A DNA stretch of 12,346 nucleotides. It comes from JBOFDP01 sp051647125 (GTDB taxonomy: Bacteria; Bacteroidota; Bacteroidia; Chitinophagales; Chitinophagaceae). Positions 1 to 8,376 of the stretch are shown piece after piece (positions within the stretch are counted from its first letter, which is position 1; every line of letters starts with the position of its first letter). A program made the position numbers and the translations under genes. The DNA lies in the NCBI GenBank assembly GCA_051647125.1, contig JBOFDP010000015.1, forward strand, positions 1-12,346, read 5' to 3'. The notes below the pieces were generated by a model. The model searched no databases. It was not told where the DNA came from and saw only the letters and a list, made by a program, of their open reading frames with translations.

Positions 1-1
1 C

Positions 2-1034
2 GAAGTAGAATTATCAAATGCAGTGGTTGATGTATTTTCCAAAAATGGATTAAAGATATTTGGAGCTTCACAGCGATCCGCTATTATTAGAAAGTAGTAA
101 AGCCTTTTCTAAAGAATTAATGGAGAAGTATAAGACACCTACAGCAATATATGTTATTTTTGATGAGTATGAACAATCGATCCAGTATTTGCAAAAAGTA
201 GGTCCTCCTATAGTTATTAAATATGATGGGCTTGCAGCTGGAAAAGGGGTAGTAGTGGCTCTTACTATGCAAGCTGCAGAAGAGGGCATTAAAGGAAATG
301 TTATTGGATAAAAAATATGGCAATGCAAGTGTACTAATAGAAGAATATTTGGAGGGTCTAGAATTTTCTCCTTATGGCTTTTGTACATGGGAAAATGGTG
401 TTGCCTATGGTGGTGGCTCAAGACCATAAAAGGGTATATGATAAAGGACCTAATAATGGAGGTATGGGAGCATATAGCCCCGTACCCACCTATTAGCGAT
501 ATAGATATACAGTTTGCTATGCAATATATTATGAAGCCTGTGGCAGAAACCATGATACAGGAAAATAGAAAATTTGTAGGGGTACTTTATGGTGGGTTAA
601 TGCCCACTAAGCAAGGCATAAAAGTAATAGAGTTTAATACTCGCTTTGGTGACCCAGGAACAGAAGTAGTATTACCAAGCATGCAATCAGATTTAGTAGA
701 AATAATACTTTCGATATTGGAAGGAAAGTATATAGATATAGTTTGGAAAAAAGAGGCTGTTTTAGTAGGGGTGGTGATGGCTGAAGAAGGATACCCTAAT
801 AGCTACGAAAAAGGATTTGAGATAGAAGGGGGAGAGCAAGATTTGGTATTTCACATGGGTACACAACAAAAGGAAAATAAATTGATAGCTAATGGTGGAA
901 GGATACTTATGGTAGTAGGTATAGTAGATTCGCTAAAAGAGGCTAAAAAATTAGCTTATGAAAAGGTATCAACAATATATTCAGAAGGATTATTTTATAG
1001 AAAAGATATTGGTTATAAAATTATTGAATATTAG
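2..1034 (+). pseudogene. purD: Frameshifted phosphoribosylamine-glycine ligase (PurD), 5' end outside the window
   Basis: PurD (GAR synthetase) is a cytosolic ATP-grasp enzyme that joins glycine to phosphoribosylamine in purine synthesis. The protein can be followed end to end only by changing frame four times. Frame 2 carries VVDVFSKNGLKIFGAS. Frame 3 carries ESSKAFSKELMEKYKTPTA and the ATP-grasp loop DGLAAGKGVVVA. Frame 1 carries EMLLDKKYGNAS and IEEYLEGLEFSPYGF. Frame 2 carries MVVAQDHKRVYDKGPNNGG. Frame 3 from about 486 carries GVLYGGLMPTKQG, VIEFNTRFGDP and the normal C-terminal ending FYRKDIGYKIIEY. Each shift is explained by one extra base, near 89-93, 294-295, 379-382 and 485-487. The usual GDPE after FNTRF reads GDPG, a further sign of relaxed selection. 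About 70 N-terminal residues lie to the left of the window. The unbroken 3' stretch alone (381-1034) lacks the glycine- and ATP-binding front half. Identity is secure from PurD motifs; loss of function is inferred. Confidence 0.9.
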
Positions 1035-1053
1035 AGATTGAAAATATTTATAG

Positions 1054-1810
1054 TACACTTCTATACAATATAAGAAAGCATACCAAAGGTGGAATAAAAT
1101 TTTTAATGTGATAAGCATTTTCCGTTTTCTATTAGCTATTATATTTATTCTAAATCTCATTATCACAAGTACACAGGTGAAAAAGATAAAAATAGCACTT
1201 ATGGAAGGAGAAAAAATATATAAAAATATATAAAATTATAGTTGTATTTTAAAAGTAATAGAACAGGAAAATTTTATGGAAACAACAACATGCAAAAATA
1301 TTCCTCAATGGTTAGCGGTAATAGGAGACATGGAAACATTGAGTAGTTTTGCATATCATAATCCTCAGTATGTATTTCCAGAGATTAACCAAAATTTTGA
1401 GATTAAATTTAAACAAATTGTTCATCATCTCAAAGTATGGGTATACCTATACGACAATTCAAATTCTCTGTATAAGGGAGAATCTTATTTTTTCGGAGAA
1501 ATAAAGAGAATAAAAACTATTATGAACGAATTGCATCAAGAAAGATGTTTTAAAAGGTACCAATTTTGAGAACAAATATGCTGGAAGTGTGTTATTATGA
1601 AAAAAATAATTGAAGCTAAAGCTGTGGCTGTATGGCTACCTATGATTTACAGGTATTCAACATGGGTAACCCTTCTCTAAGATACTTACTAATAAATGTT
1701 TTGAGGTGAGTATTTCCAATGATAGATTGAACTGTGATTACAAGCTTAAAGAAAGTATTTTTAAAAGTAAGAGTGCTATTTTTTTGATGCAACAAGTGGG
1801 TATCTTATAA
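1054..1810 (+). pseudogene. Remnant of a membrane-associated MutS-like ATPase (MutS domain V family)
   Basis: This is a degraded gene of the membrane MutS-like family common in Bacteroidota: two pairs of membrane helices, then a MutS-type ABC ATPase domain; function not well established. Frame 1, 1054-1233, encodes a hydrophobic piece (FRFLLAIIFILNLIITSTQV) that fits the family's membrane region. After the stop at 1231 the same frame resumes with NIPQWLAVIGDMETLSSFA, PQYVFPEI and FKQIVHH, as before the P-loop in this family. It then jumps to SLYKGESYFFGEIKRIKTI, which normally lies well after the P-loop, so Walker A is deleted near 1430-1460. Frame 2 at 1553 continues KGTNFENKYAGS, so the Walker B segment before it (normally LLDEIL-like) is also missing near 1550. 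Further shifts give GCMATYDLQVFNMGNPSLR and, in another frame, CFEVSISNDRLNCDYK to FLMQQVGIL with a stop at 1808-1810. It converges on mreB, 11 bases away. Family assignment rests on remembered motifs. Confidence 0.75.
1212..1240 (+). repeat. Short AT-rich tandem repeat in the MutS-like remnant
   Basis: AAAAATATAT occurs twice in perfect tandem (1212-1221 and 1222-1231), followed by a degenerate third unit to 1240. The in-frame stop at 1231 falls inside it. Protein pieces on either side of this point are separated by a large stretch in intact family members, so the repeat marks or lies near a probable deletion junction. That link is an inference. Confidence 0.6.
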
Positions 1811-1821
1811 GAGTTATTATT

Positions 1822-2847
1822 TTATCTAATAGCGAAAGTAAGAGCTTTATGCTTTGTGAGTGCAAGACCGGTTCCTAATACTACACTTTTCAATGGAGAA
1901 TCTGCAATATAAATAGGTAATTTTAACTTTTTATTTAAGCGTATGTCTAAGCCTTTAATCATTGATCCACCTCCGGTCATATAAATGCCTTTACGATAAA
2001 TATCAGAGGACAGCTCTGGAGGTGTTATTTCCAGTGCTTTTAAAATAGCATGTTCTATTTGGATCAAAGAATTATCTAAGGATTCTGCTACTTCCTTATA
2101 ATTAATCATAATTTGTTTTGGAATTCCAGTTACCATATCTCTACCATTTACGGGTATATCTTCAGGTTCTTCCTCTAATACTTTTAGAGCAGATCCTATA
2201 CGGATTTTTATTTGTTCTGCAGTACGTTCTCCGACTAATAAACCATGTATTTTTTTTAGATATTCCATAATATCTCTGGTAAATTCATCTCCTGCAATAC
2301 GAATAGATTGATCACATACAATATCTCCTAAGGCAATAATTGAAATTCCTGTAGTTCCGCCTCCAATGTCTATTACCATATTACCTTCTGGAGCTTCTAC
2401 ATCAAGTCCCATTCCAATAGCTGCGGCCATAGGTTCGTATATAAGATGTACATCCCTACCACCTGCTTGTTCTGCACTATCAATCACGGCTCTCTTTTCT
2501 ACTTCTGTAATGTTTGAAGGAATACAGATACTCATCTTCCAAGATTTGTAGATAAAAGAATTTTTTGGGTATACCATTTTTATCAATTCTCTAATCATTA
2601 ATTCAGCAGCATTAAAATCCGCTATTACACCGTCTTTTAATGGACGTATAGTACGTATGTGTTCGTGTGTTTTTTCGTGCATTAAAAGAGCTTTTCTCCC
2701 TACTGCTAATACTTTTTTTTGATTATTTCTATCTAAGGCAATAATAGAAGGTTCATTAACCAATATTTTATCCTTATACATGATAAGTGTATTGGCAGTA
2801 CCTAAATCAATAGCTATTTCTTTTGAAAAAAAATCAAATAATGACAT
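1822..2847 (-). CDS. mreB: Rod-shape determining actin homologue MreB
   Basis: MreB is a bacterial actin that forms membrane-bound filaments guiding lateral cell-wall synthesis. Using the ATG at 2847 the protein is 341 residues, the usual length. It begins MSLFDFFSKEIAIDLGTANT, with the membrane-binding N-terminus followed by the first phosphate loop (IDLGTANT, residues 13-20). The MreB-specific HEHIRTIRPLKDGVIADF follows. The second phosphate loop IDIGGGTTG is near residues 159-167, EPMAAAIG just before it, and the adenosine motif MTGGGSMIKGL near 290-300. An in-frame ATG 16 codons upstream (2895) would add residues with no MreB counterpart, so 2847 is preferred. No Shine-Dalgarno sequence is seen. 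The usual partners mreC, mreD, pbp2 and rodA are not downstream: the next element is the convergent MutS-like remnant. The gene looks intact and is divergent from the peptide transporter. Confidence 0.95.
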   Translation of the reverse strand: MSLFDFFSKEIAIDLGTANTLIMYKDKILVNEPSIIALDRNNQKKVLAVGRKALLMHEKTHEHIRTIRPLKDGVIADFNAAELMIRELIKMVYPKNSFIYKSWKMSICIPSNITEVEKRAVIDSAEQAGGRDVHLIYEPMAAAIGMGLDVEAPEGNMVIDIGGGTTGISIIALGDIVCDQSIRIAGDEFTRDIMEYLKKIHGLLVGERTAEQIKIRIGSALKVLEEEPEDIPVNGRDMVTGIPKQIMINYKEVAESLDNSLIQIEHAILKALEITPPELSSDIYRKGIYMTGGGSMIKGLDIRLNKKLKLPIYIADSPLKSVVLGTGLALTKHKALTFAIR

Positions 2848-2943
2848 ATAATAAATTCTATATTGTATAATTTTAAATAATCGTATTACTTGCAAAAATG
2901 GTTATTTCTTTTGAAAAAGCAATAATATTTTTTTTATTTTTTA

Positions 2944-2951
2944 TATCTTTG
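2944..2951 (+). promoter_or_regulatory. Bacteroidota -7 element TATCTTTG for the peptide transporter
   Basis: TATCTTTG matches the Bacteroidota -7 consensus TAnnTTTG. It lies 18 bases before the ATG at 2970, giving a very short leader that contains AAAGG (2960-2964). No TTTG is present at the usual distance upstream, so the -33 half is weak or absent. Its position inside the longer reading frame from 2898 supports 2970 as the true start. Confidence 0.5.
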
Positions 2952-2969
2952 TTTCCATTAAAGGAAATT

Positions 2970-4688
2970 ATGAGTATAGAAATACAAAAAAGGATTTATC
3001 AAATTACATTTTTAGGTAAACATTTTCACCTTCCACATCCTAAAGGATTATTGGTATTATTCTCTACTGAAATGTGGGAAAGATTTAACTTTTATGGAAT
3101 GAGGGCATTGCTGAGTTTGTTTTTAGTTAATGCTATACACTTTTCGGATAGTCAAGCTTCATTAATCTATGGAGCATATTTAGGGTTATCTTATCTTACC
3201 CCTTTATTGGGAGGGTATTTATCCGATAATGTTTGGGGAAATAGAAAAGCTATTATTATAGGGGCATTGACAATGGCATGTGGGCAAATGTTGTTATTTT
3301 TATGTGGTATTTTTTATGATACTCATTTTGACTTTACAAAAATATTATTGTGGATAGCTTTAGGAATACTTATTCTGGGTAATGGTTTTTTCAAGCCGAA
3401 TATTTCTTCTATGGTGGGGGATTTGTATCCTAAAAATGATAGTAAAATAGATAGTGCTTTTACTATATTCTACATGGGGATTAACCTGGGAGCTTTAATG
3501 GGAATGGCTATTTGTCCTTGGTTAGGAGATGTTCACTATCCAGATGGCAATAGAAATATACATGCTTTTAAATGGGGGTTTTTGGCTGCTGCTATAGCTA
3601 TGTGGGTAGGTACTGCAATATTTTGGTATCTAAAAAATAAATATATTATAGATAATGAAGGAAAGCCCGTAGGGGCAAAACCTAATATAAAAAAAAGTAT
3701 AGATACCGACTCTCAAAAAGTAAAGTTTTCAAAGACGGCTATAGGGGTTACTATTAGTAGTTTCTTGGTATTGTTTGTAGTTTTTTGTTGCTCATTTCAA
3801 AAGTTGAGCGTTAGTAGTTACATTTACTCAGGGATTTATGCCTCTTCTATTGCATTGGCAGGACTTATTTTATTTGGAGACAAAAATATCACAAAGGTAG
3901 AGAAAGAACGTATTATAGTGATTTATATAGTGAGCTTTTTTGTGATATTTTTTTGGGCATGTTTCGAACAGGCAGGCATTTCTCTTACTTTTATTGCTGA
4001 TTACCAAACAGATAGAAATTTTTTAGGCATTGATATTCCTCCTAGTGCTGTACAAAATGCTAATTCCTTTTTTGTCATTGCATTATCACTTCCATTTACA
4101 TGGATGTGGACATTTTTAAATAAGAAGAAATTAGAACCTATTTCTCCTGCTAAACAAGCCATAGGATTGTTATTGCTTGCCTTGGGGTATTTAATTATAG
4201 CTTTGCAAGTAAAATCTTTGGGACAGGGTATTAAAATAGGTGTTATTTGGTTGTTTGTTTTATACCTGTTTCAAACTATGGGAGAGCTTTGTTTATCTCC
4301 TATTGGCATGTCATTAGTATCGAAAATGGCACCTAAAAGGTTTTCTTCTTTACTAATGGGTATGTGGTTTGTTTCTAGTGCTGCAGGATATGCTTTGGCG
4401 GGGTTACTAAGTACGTTGTTGCCACCTACTACAGATAAATTTAATGAAGCTCAAAAGCTTGGGATTAATTTACAAGCAGTATTGGATAAAACAACAATAC
4501 TTACTTCTTCAGAACAGCAATTGCTTATAAATAAAAATATTATTTTTGAATATCCTACAATTTTAGGTTTTCAGATAGAAAATTTGTATCATTTTTTTAT
4601 GATATTTGTCATCTTATCGGGTGTTTCTGGACTCATATTATTCACATTACTTCCAAAGTTGAAAAAGATGATGGCGGGAAAATTATAA
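2970..4688 (+). CDS. POT/PTR-family proton-coupled oligopeptide transporter
   Basis: This inner-membrane symporter of the POT/PTR2 branch of the major facilitator superfamily takes up di- and tripeptides with protons. From ATG 2970 it is 572 residues, in the expected range. Helix 1 carries the ExxER proton-coupling motif as EMWERFNFYG (residues 34-43). The family signatures follow: GGYLSDNVWGNRKA in the first cytoplasmic loop, then NGFFKPNISSMVGDLY and FYMGINLGALMG around helices 4-5. The conserved FFWACFEQAG in helix 7 and PKRFSSLLMGMWFVSSAAGY near helices 10-11 are present. A long polar loop precedes the last helix, as in many Bacteroidota members. The frame opens at 2898, but that extension adds a non-family hydrophobic stretch and overlaps the promoter, so 2970 is chosen. 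For a cell losing biosynthesis this would be an amino-acid source. Exact substrates cannot be read from sequence. Confidence 0.92.
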   Translation: MSIEIQKRIYQITFLGKHFHLPHPKGLLVLFSTEMWERFNFYGMRALLSLFLVNAIHFSDSQASLIYGAYLGLSYLTPLLGGYLSDNVWGNRKAIIIGALTMACGQMLLFLCGIFYDTHFDFTKILLWIALGILILGNGFFKPNISSMVGDLYPKNDSKIDSAFTIFYMGINLGALMGMAICPWLGDVHYPDGNRNIHAFKWGFLAAAIAMWVGTAIFWYLKNKYIIDNEGKPVGAKPNIKKSIDTDSQKVKFSKTAIGVTISSFLVLFVVFCCSFQKLSVSSYIYSGIYASSIALAGLILFGDKNITKVEKERIIVIYIVSFFVIFFWACFEQAGISLTFIADYQTDRNFLGIDIPPSAVQNANSFFVIALSLPFTWMWTFLNKKKLEPISPAKQAIGLLLLALGYLIIALQVKSLGQGIKIGVIWLFVLYLFQTMGELCLSPIGMSLVSKMAPKRFSSLLMGMWFVSSAAGYALAGLLSTLLPPTTDKFNEAQKLGINLQAVLDKTTILTSSEQQLLINKNIIFEYPTILGFQIENLYHFFMIFVILSGVSGLILFTLLPKLKKMMAGKL

Positions 4689-4693
4689 AAGAG

Positions 4694-4745
4694 AGGAGGA
4701 CGTATTAAATTAAAAAAAATAGATTTATTTGTCTTTTCAAAATAA
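4694..4745 (+). promoter_or_regulatory. Isolated perfect Shine-Dalgarno AGGAGG with a 13-codon leader-like frame
   Basis: AGGAGG (4694-4699) is the strongest Shine-Dalgarno match seen in the window, yet the smc start is 51 bases further on. It is followed 4 bases later by ATT (4704) opening a 13-codon frame ending in TAA at 4743-4745, six bases before the smc GTG. The frame would read (I)KLKKIDLFVFSK, resembling the start of SMC (VKLKTLEIKGFKS). Bases 4704-4723 match 4751-4770 at 15 of 20 positions by eye. It may be a decayed 5' duplication of smc, a leader peptide, or chance in AT-rich DNA. Confidence 0.3.
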
Positions 4746-4750
4746 CTAAA

Positions 4751-7700
4751 GTGAAGTTAAAAACATTAGAAATTAAGGGATTTAAAAGTTTTCCGGATAA
4801 AACTATTATACATTTCGATCAGCATATTACTGGTATAGTGGGACCCAATGGTTGTGGAAAAAGTAATATAGTAGATGCTATTCGATGGGTAATAGGAGAG
4901 CAAAAAATCAGTGCTTTACGTAGTGAAAATTTAGAAAGTCTTATTTTCAATGGTTCAAAAACACGCAATGTGAGCAATATTGCTGAGGTAAATATTACTT
5001 TTGAAAATACAAAATATATGTTGCCGGTAGAGTTTAATACAATAACTATTACAAGGCGTTTTTATAGAAGTGGGGAAAGTGAATTTCGGCTCAATGATGT
5101 GGTATGTCGTTTGAAGGATATTCAGAATCTTTTTTTAGATACAGGTATTTCTAGCGATTCTTATGCTATTATAGCATTAGGAGATACGGATGAAATTATT
5201 AAGAATAATAATAGTAGGCGTATTATGATTGAGAAAGCTGCTGGTATTTCTATATATAAAGATAGAAAGAAAGAAGCTGATAGAAAATTAGATAGTACTC
5301 TTACTGATCTTAATCGCATTGAGGATCTGTTGTTTGAAATTAATAATCAACTAAAAACACTTGAGAATCAATCTAAAAAGGCTAATAAATATATTGAGTT
5401 AAAAAAGGAATACAAGGAACTTAGTATAGAAAGTGCTAAAATATTACTAGCAAAGTTTAATGAAGATTTTCAAAAAGCAGAGTTAGAATATACTTTTTTA
5501 TCAGATAATTTTTTGAAAATAAAGAGTGATATATCTACGAAGGAGGCTGATTTGGAAAAAAGCAGAGTGGTACAAATTGAAAAGGAACAATTTTTACAAG
5601 AAGCCCAAAAAATATGGAATGCTCAACTACAAGAACTGGCTCGTTTACAGAGTGTAAAACAACTTTTGGAACAAAAAAAATCTTATCTTGTAGAGAGGCA
5701 AAATACTTTAACTCAATTTATAAAACATGCCTTGCAACAAATACAAGAGCTTGAAACTACCTTGAAAGAAGTGCAACAAACTTTTGAAATAGAACAACAG
5801 GCATTACATTCTTTTCAATCACACAAACACAATGTAGACCGAGAATTTGAACAAAAAAACCATGACATAGCAAAGGATAGAAATGAGCTAAATGCTATCC
5901 GTATAGAACAGCAAAAAAGTCAACAAAATAGATATGAGATAGAAAAAAAATTAGTATTAGCCGATGCTTCCATTAGCAATTTAAAAACCCTAATTTTAAA
6001 AACAAAAAAAGAGATTGCAGAACGAATTTTAAAAATTACAGACAAACAACAAGAACAAGAATTATTAGTCCAAAAACTTCAATCTAATGACCAAGAGATT
6101 ATACAGCAAAATTTATTTCAGGATTCTCTGAAAAGTACTATTTCTCAAGAGCAGGAAACGCTTGAAAAATATAGATTCTCGTTAGCAGAAAAAAACCGAA
6201 TACTGGATGCCAAAAAGAATGAATATAATCTATTGAAAAGTATGATAGATAGCATGGAGGGATATAGCGAGAGTTTGAAATATTTACATAAAAATACAGA
6301 ATGGAAAAAAGCCCCATTATTGTCTGATGTACTTTTTGTACAAGAAAAATATCGCACTTGTATAGAGCAGCTTTTTGAGAATTATCTTAACTATTATGTA
6401 GTGGATACTAAAGCCGATGCTATGCACGCTATTCAATTGTTGAAACAAGGTAAAAAAGGAAAAGCTAATTTTTTTATTTTAGATCAAATTCCTACTATTG
6501 ATATTCATATTGATAATACGGAGAATACAATTGCTGCATTGCAAGTAGTAGAGTATGATGAAAAGTATAAATATTTAGCCAATCATCTTTTGAAAAATGT
6601 ATTTATTTCTGAGCAAGAGAATAGTCAACAGGTAGAAAAGGGGCAGGTATTACTTCATATTAGCGGTGAATTATTGGAGGGTTATTTTGTAATTAATGGA
6701 GGAAGTGTTGGTGCTTTTGAAGGAAAACGTATAGGGGTGGTTAAGAATATAGAAAAATTATTGGAGGGAATAAAAAAAGTGGAATCCAAGGTACAAGAAA
6801 TAGAACATCGTATACAACAAAAAAAAGCAGAAATAGATTTACAAAATCAACAACTTAATCAGCTGGATATACAATTTTTAAATAAACAAAAAGTAGAGTT
6901 CCAATCGCAAGAAAAATCTATTGCTCATTGGATACAGCAATTGCAACAGCAAAAAATTGATTCTGAAGACCAAATACACAAATGGAATCTTCAAATAGAA
7001 GATATTCTATCTCAGCATACTACTCAAAAAATAGAGTTGCAAGAATTAAAAAAAAGAGAACAGCAATTATTTGAGAATCTTCACCTTGCAGAAATGGCTT
7101 TTACAATTAATGAGCAACAATATAAAATAACACAGCAGAAAAAAAGTGATATTTATGTAGCATATGAACGGTTAAAAAGTAAGGTACAATCTATTGAACA
7201 AGAGTTGCAGCATAAGAAAGATAATTTATCAGATTTACAAAATAGATTTCAGGAAAGTACTCAACAAATTGCAGAAATAGAGGAAAATATAAAAAATAAT
7301 TTTTCTGATAGTGAACAAAATGAACAACAAATATATCAATTGCTTCAACTTAAAAATGAGGATGAAATAAAAATTAATGAGCTTGATAAAATTTTTCAAG
7401 ATTTAAAAAATCATCTTAAAGAACAAGAGCAACATTTGCGTTTTCTTTACAAAACAAGAGAGGAACAAGAGCAACAACTTAACATATGCAAAGATAAACT
7501 GAATGATTTAAAATTGGAGGTTACTTCTAGCAAAGAGAGGTTACACATAGAGTTTAAAATCAACTGGGAAACCATTGCTCAAGGAGAACATAATACAGCA
7601 CTTTCTTTAGAAGAACTTAAAGGGCAAATAGAAAAAATCAAAAAACGTATAGAACACATAGGAGAAGTAAATACTATGGCGGTAGAGGCTTATGAAGAAA

Positions 7701-8263
7701 TGAAAAATCGATATGATTTTATTGTAGAACAGCGTGATGATTTACTTAATGCAAGAGAAAGCCTTTTGCAAACTATTAATGAAATTAGCACTACAACTAC
7801 AGTTCGTTTCCAAGAAACTTTTACCCAGATAAGAGATAATTTTCAACGGGTATTTAAGGCTTTATTTACGGATGAAGATACCGCTGATCTTATACTTGAG
7901 CATCCTGAGGATGTTACTTCTACCGGGATTGATATAGTAGCAAAACCAAAAGGGAAAAAGCCCTCCTCTATTACGCAACTTAGTGGTGGGGAAAAAACGC
8001 TTACAGCTGTGGCGTTGCTGTTTGCCATATATTTAGTAAAGCCTGCTCCTTTTTGTATAATGGATGAGGTGGATGCTCCTTTAGATGATTTGAATGTAGG
8101 GAAGTTTACCAATATGATTAGAGAATTTAGTAAGGATTCTCAGTTTATTATTGTAACCCATAATAAAATGAGTATGTCAGCTTTGGATGTTATCTATGGT
8201 GTAACTATGCAAGAAAATGGTGTGAGTAAATTGGTCCCTGTAGATTTTAGAAATTTAGATTAA
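4751..8263 (+). CDS. smc: Chromosome segregation/condensation ATPase SMC
   Basis: SMC forms the dimeric, ring-shaped ATPase of the condensin complex (with ScpA and ScpB), which organises and resolves replicated chromosomes on the nucleoid. The 1170 residues match the usual length. The N-terminal head has KLKTLEIKGFKSF, Walker A GPNGCGKS (31-38) and the arginine-containing LRSENLESLIFNGS. A long coiled coil rich in Gln, Glu and Lys runs from about 165 to 495. The hinge (about 500-670) begins near SMEGYSESLKYL and includes the glycine-rich YFVINGGSVGAFEGKRIG. A second coiled coil runs to about 1000. The C-terminal head has the ABC signature LSGGEKTLTA (about 1077), Walker B CIMDEVDAPLDD (about 1100) and the switch His in IIVTHNK. 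All ATPase residues are present. The start is GTG; this is where family similarity begins. No Shine-Dalgarno lies directly before it. No scpA or scpB is nearby. Confidence 0.97.
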   Translation: MKLKTLEIKGFKSFPDKTIIHFDQHITGIVGPNGCGKSNIVDAIRWVIGEQKISALRSENLESLIFNGSKTRNVSNIAEVNITFENTKYMLPVEFNTITITRRFYRSGESEFRLNDVVCRLKDIQNLFLDTGISSDSYAIIALGDTDEIIKNNNSRRIMIEKAAGISIYKDRKKEADRKLDSTLTDLNRIEDLLFEINNQLKTLENQSKKANKYIELKKEYKELSIESAKILLAKFNEDFQKAELEYTFLSDNFLKIKSDISTKEADLEKSRVVQIEKEQFLQEAQKIWNAQLQELARLQSVKQLLEQKKSYLVERQNTLTQFIKHALQQIQELETTLKEVQQTFEIEQQALHSFQSHKHNVDREFEQKNHDIAKDRNELNAIRIEQQKSQQNRYEIEKKLVLADASISNLKTLILKTKKEIAERILKITDKQQEQELLVQKLQSNDQEIIQQNLFQDSLKSTISQEQETLEKYRFSLAEKNRILDAKKNEYNLLKSMIDSMEGYSESLKYLHKNTEWKKAPLLSDVLFVQEKYRTCIEQLFENYLNYYVVDTKADAMHAIQLLKQGKKGKANFFILDQIPTIDIHIDNTENTIAALQVVEYDEKYKYLANHLLKNVFISEQENSQQVEKGQVLLHISGELLEGYFVINGGSVGAFEGKRIGVVKNIEKLLEGIKKVESKVQEIEHRIQQKKAEIDLQNQQLNQLDIQFLNKQKVEFQSQEKSIAHWIQQLQQQKIDSEDQIHKWNLQIEDILSQHTTQKIELQELKKREQQLFENLHLAEMAFTINEQQYKITQQKKSDIYVAYERLKSKVQSIEQELQHKKDNLSDLQNRFQESTQQIAEIEENIKNNFSDSEQNEQQIYQLLQLKNEDEIKINELDKIFQDLKNHLKEQEQHLRFLYKTREEQEQQLNICKDKLNDLKLEVTSSKERLHIEFKINWETIAQGEHNTALSLEELKGQIEKIKKRIEHIGEVNTMAVEAYEEMKNRYDFIVEQRDDLLNARESLLQTINEISTTTTVRFQETFTQIRDNFQRVFKALFTDEDTADLILEHPEDVTSTGIDIVAKPKGKKPSSITQLSGGEKTLTAVALLFAIYLVKPAPFCIMDEVDAPLDDLNVGKFTNMIREFSKDSQFIIVTHNKMSMSALDVIYGVTMQENGVSKLVPVDFRNLD

Positions 8264-8297
8264 CCATAATTTTTATACTAAAATGAAGAGACTACCG

Positions 8298-8333
8298 AAC
8301 TTCTATTCTTAAAATATTTTTTTATCAGAAGTT
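8298..8333 (+). terminator. Weak inverted repeat downstream of smc
   Basis: AACTTCT (8298-8304) and AGAAGTT (8327-8333) are perfect reverse complements separated by 22 mostly A/T bases, with a T run inside the loop rather than after the stem. It lies between smc and the hypC promoter, where a stop signal would make sense, but the 7-bp stem, long loop and missing 3' U tract make it a poor terminator. Chance is a real possibility. Confidence 0.25.
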
Positions 8334-8346
8334 TAAATAAAAAATG

Positions 8347-8354
8347 TAGTTTTG
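8347..8354 (+). promoter_or_regulatory. Bacteroidota -7 element TAGTTTTG before hypC
   Basis: TAGTTTTG matches TAnnTTTG and ends 22 bases before the hypC ATG. No clear TTTG lies at the expected upstream distance. It is the best candidate for driving hypC and hypD as one unit, separate from smc. Confidence 0.5.
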
Positions 8355-8376
8355 TCCATAACTAAAAAAACTAAGT

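Noticed and set aside
68..553. Long minus-strand reading frame opposite purD
   Set aside because: Its translation has no recognisable motif, and the plus strand carries clear PurD homology across the same bases; it is an antisense shadow.
381..1034. Treating the 3' open frame as a separate functional 217-residue protein
   Set aside because: Its first ~35 residues are out-of-frame PurD sequence and the rest is only the C-terminal part of PurD, lacking the front-half ATP-grasp residues.
1276..1569. Treating the 97-residue frame as a novel small protein
   Set aside because: Its sequence matches scattered parts of the MutS-like family on both sides of missing motifs, and homology continues in other frames after its stop, so it is a pseudogene fragment.
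2366..2551. Plus-strand frame inside mreB
   Set aside because: It lies wholly opposite conserved MreB motifs (IDIGGGTTG, EPMAAAIG) and is their antisense translation.
6145..6357. Minus-strand frames inside smc (also 7843-8112)
   Set aside because: Both are antisense to conserved SMC hinge and head sequence, with no start-site signal or protein likeness.
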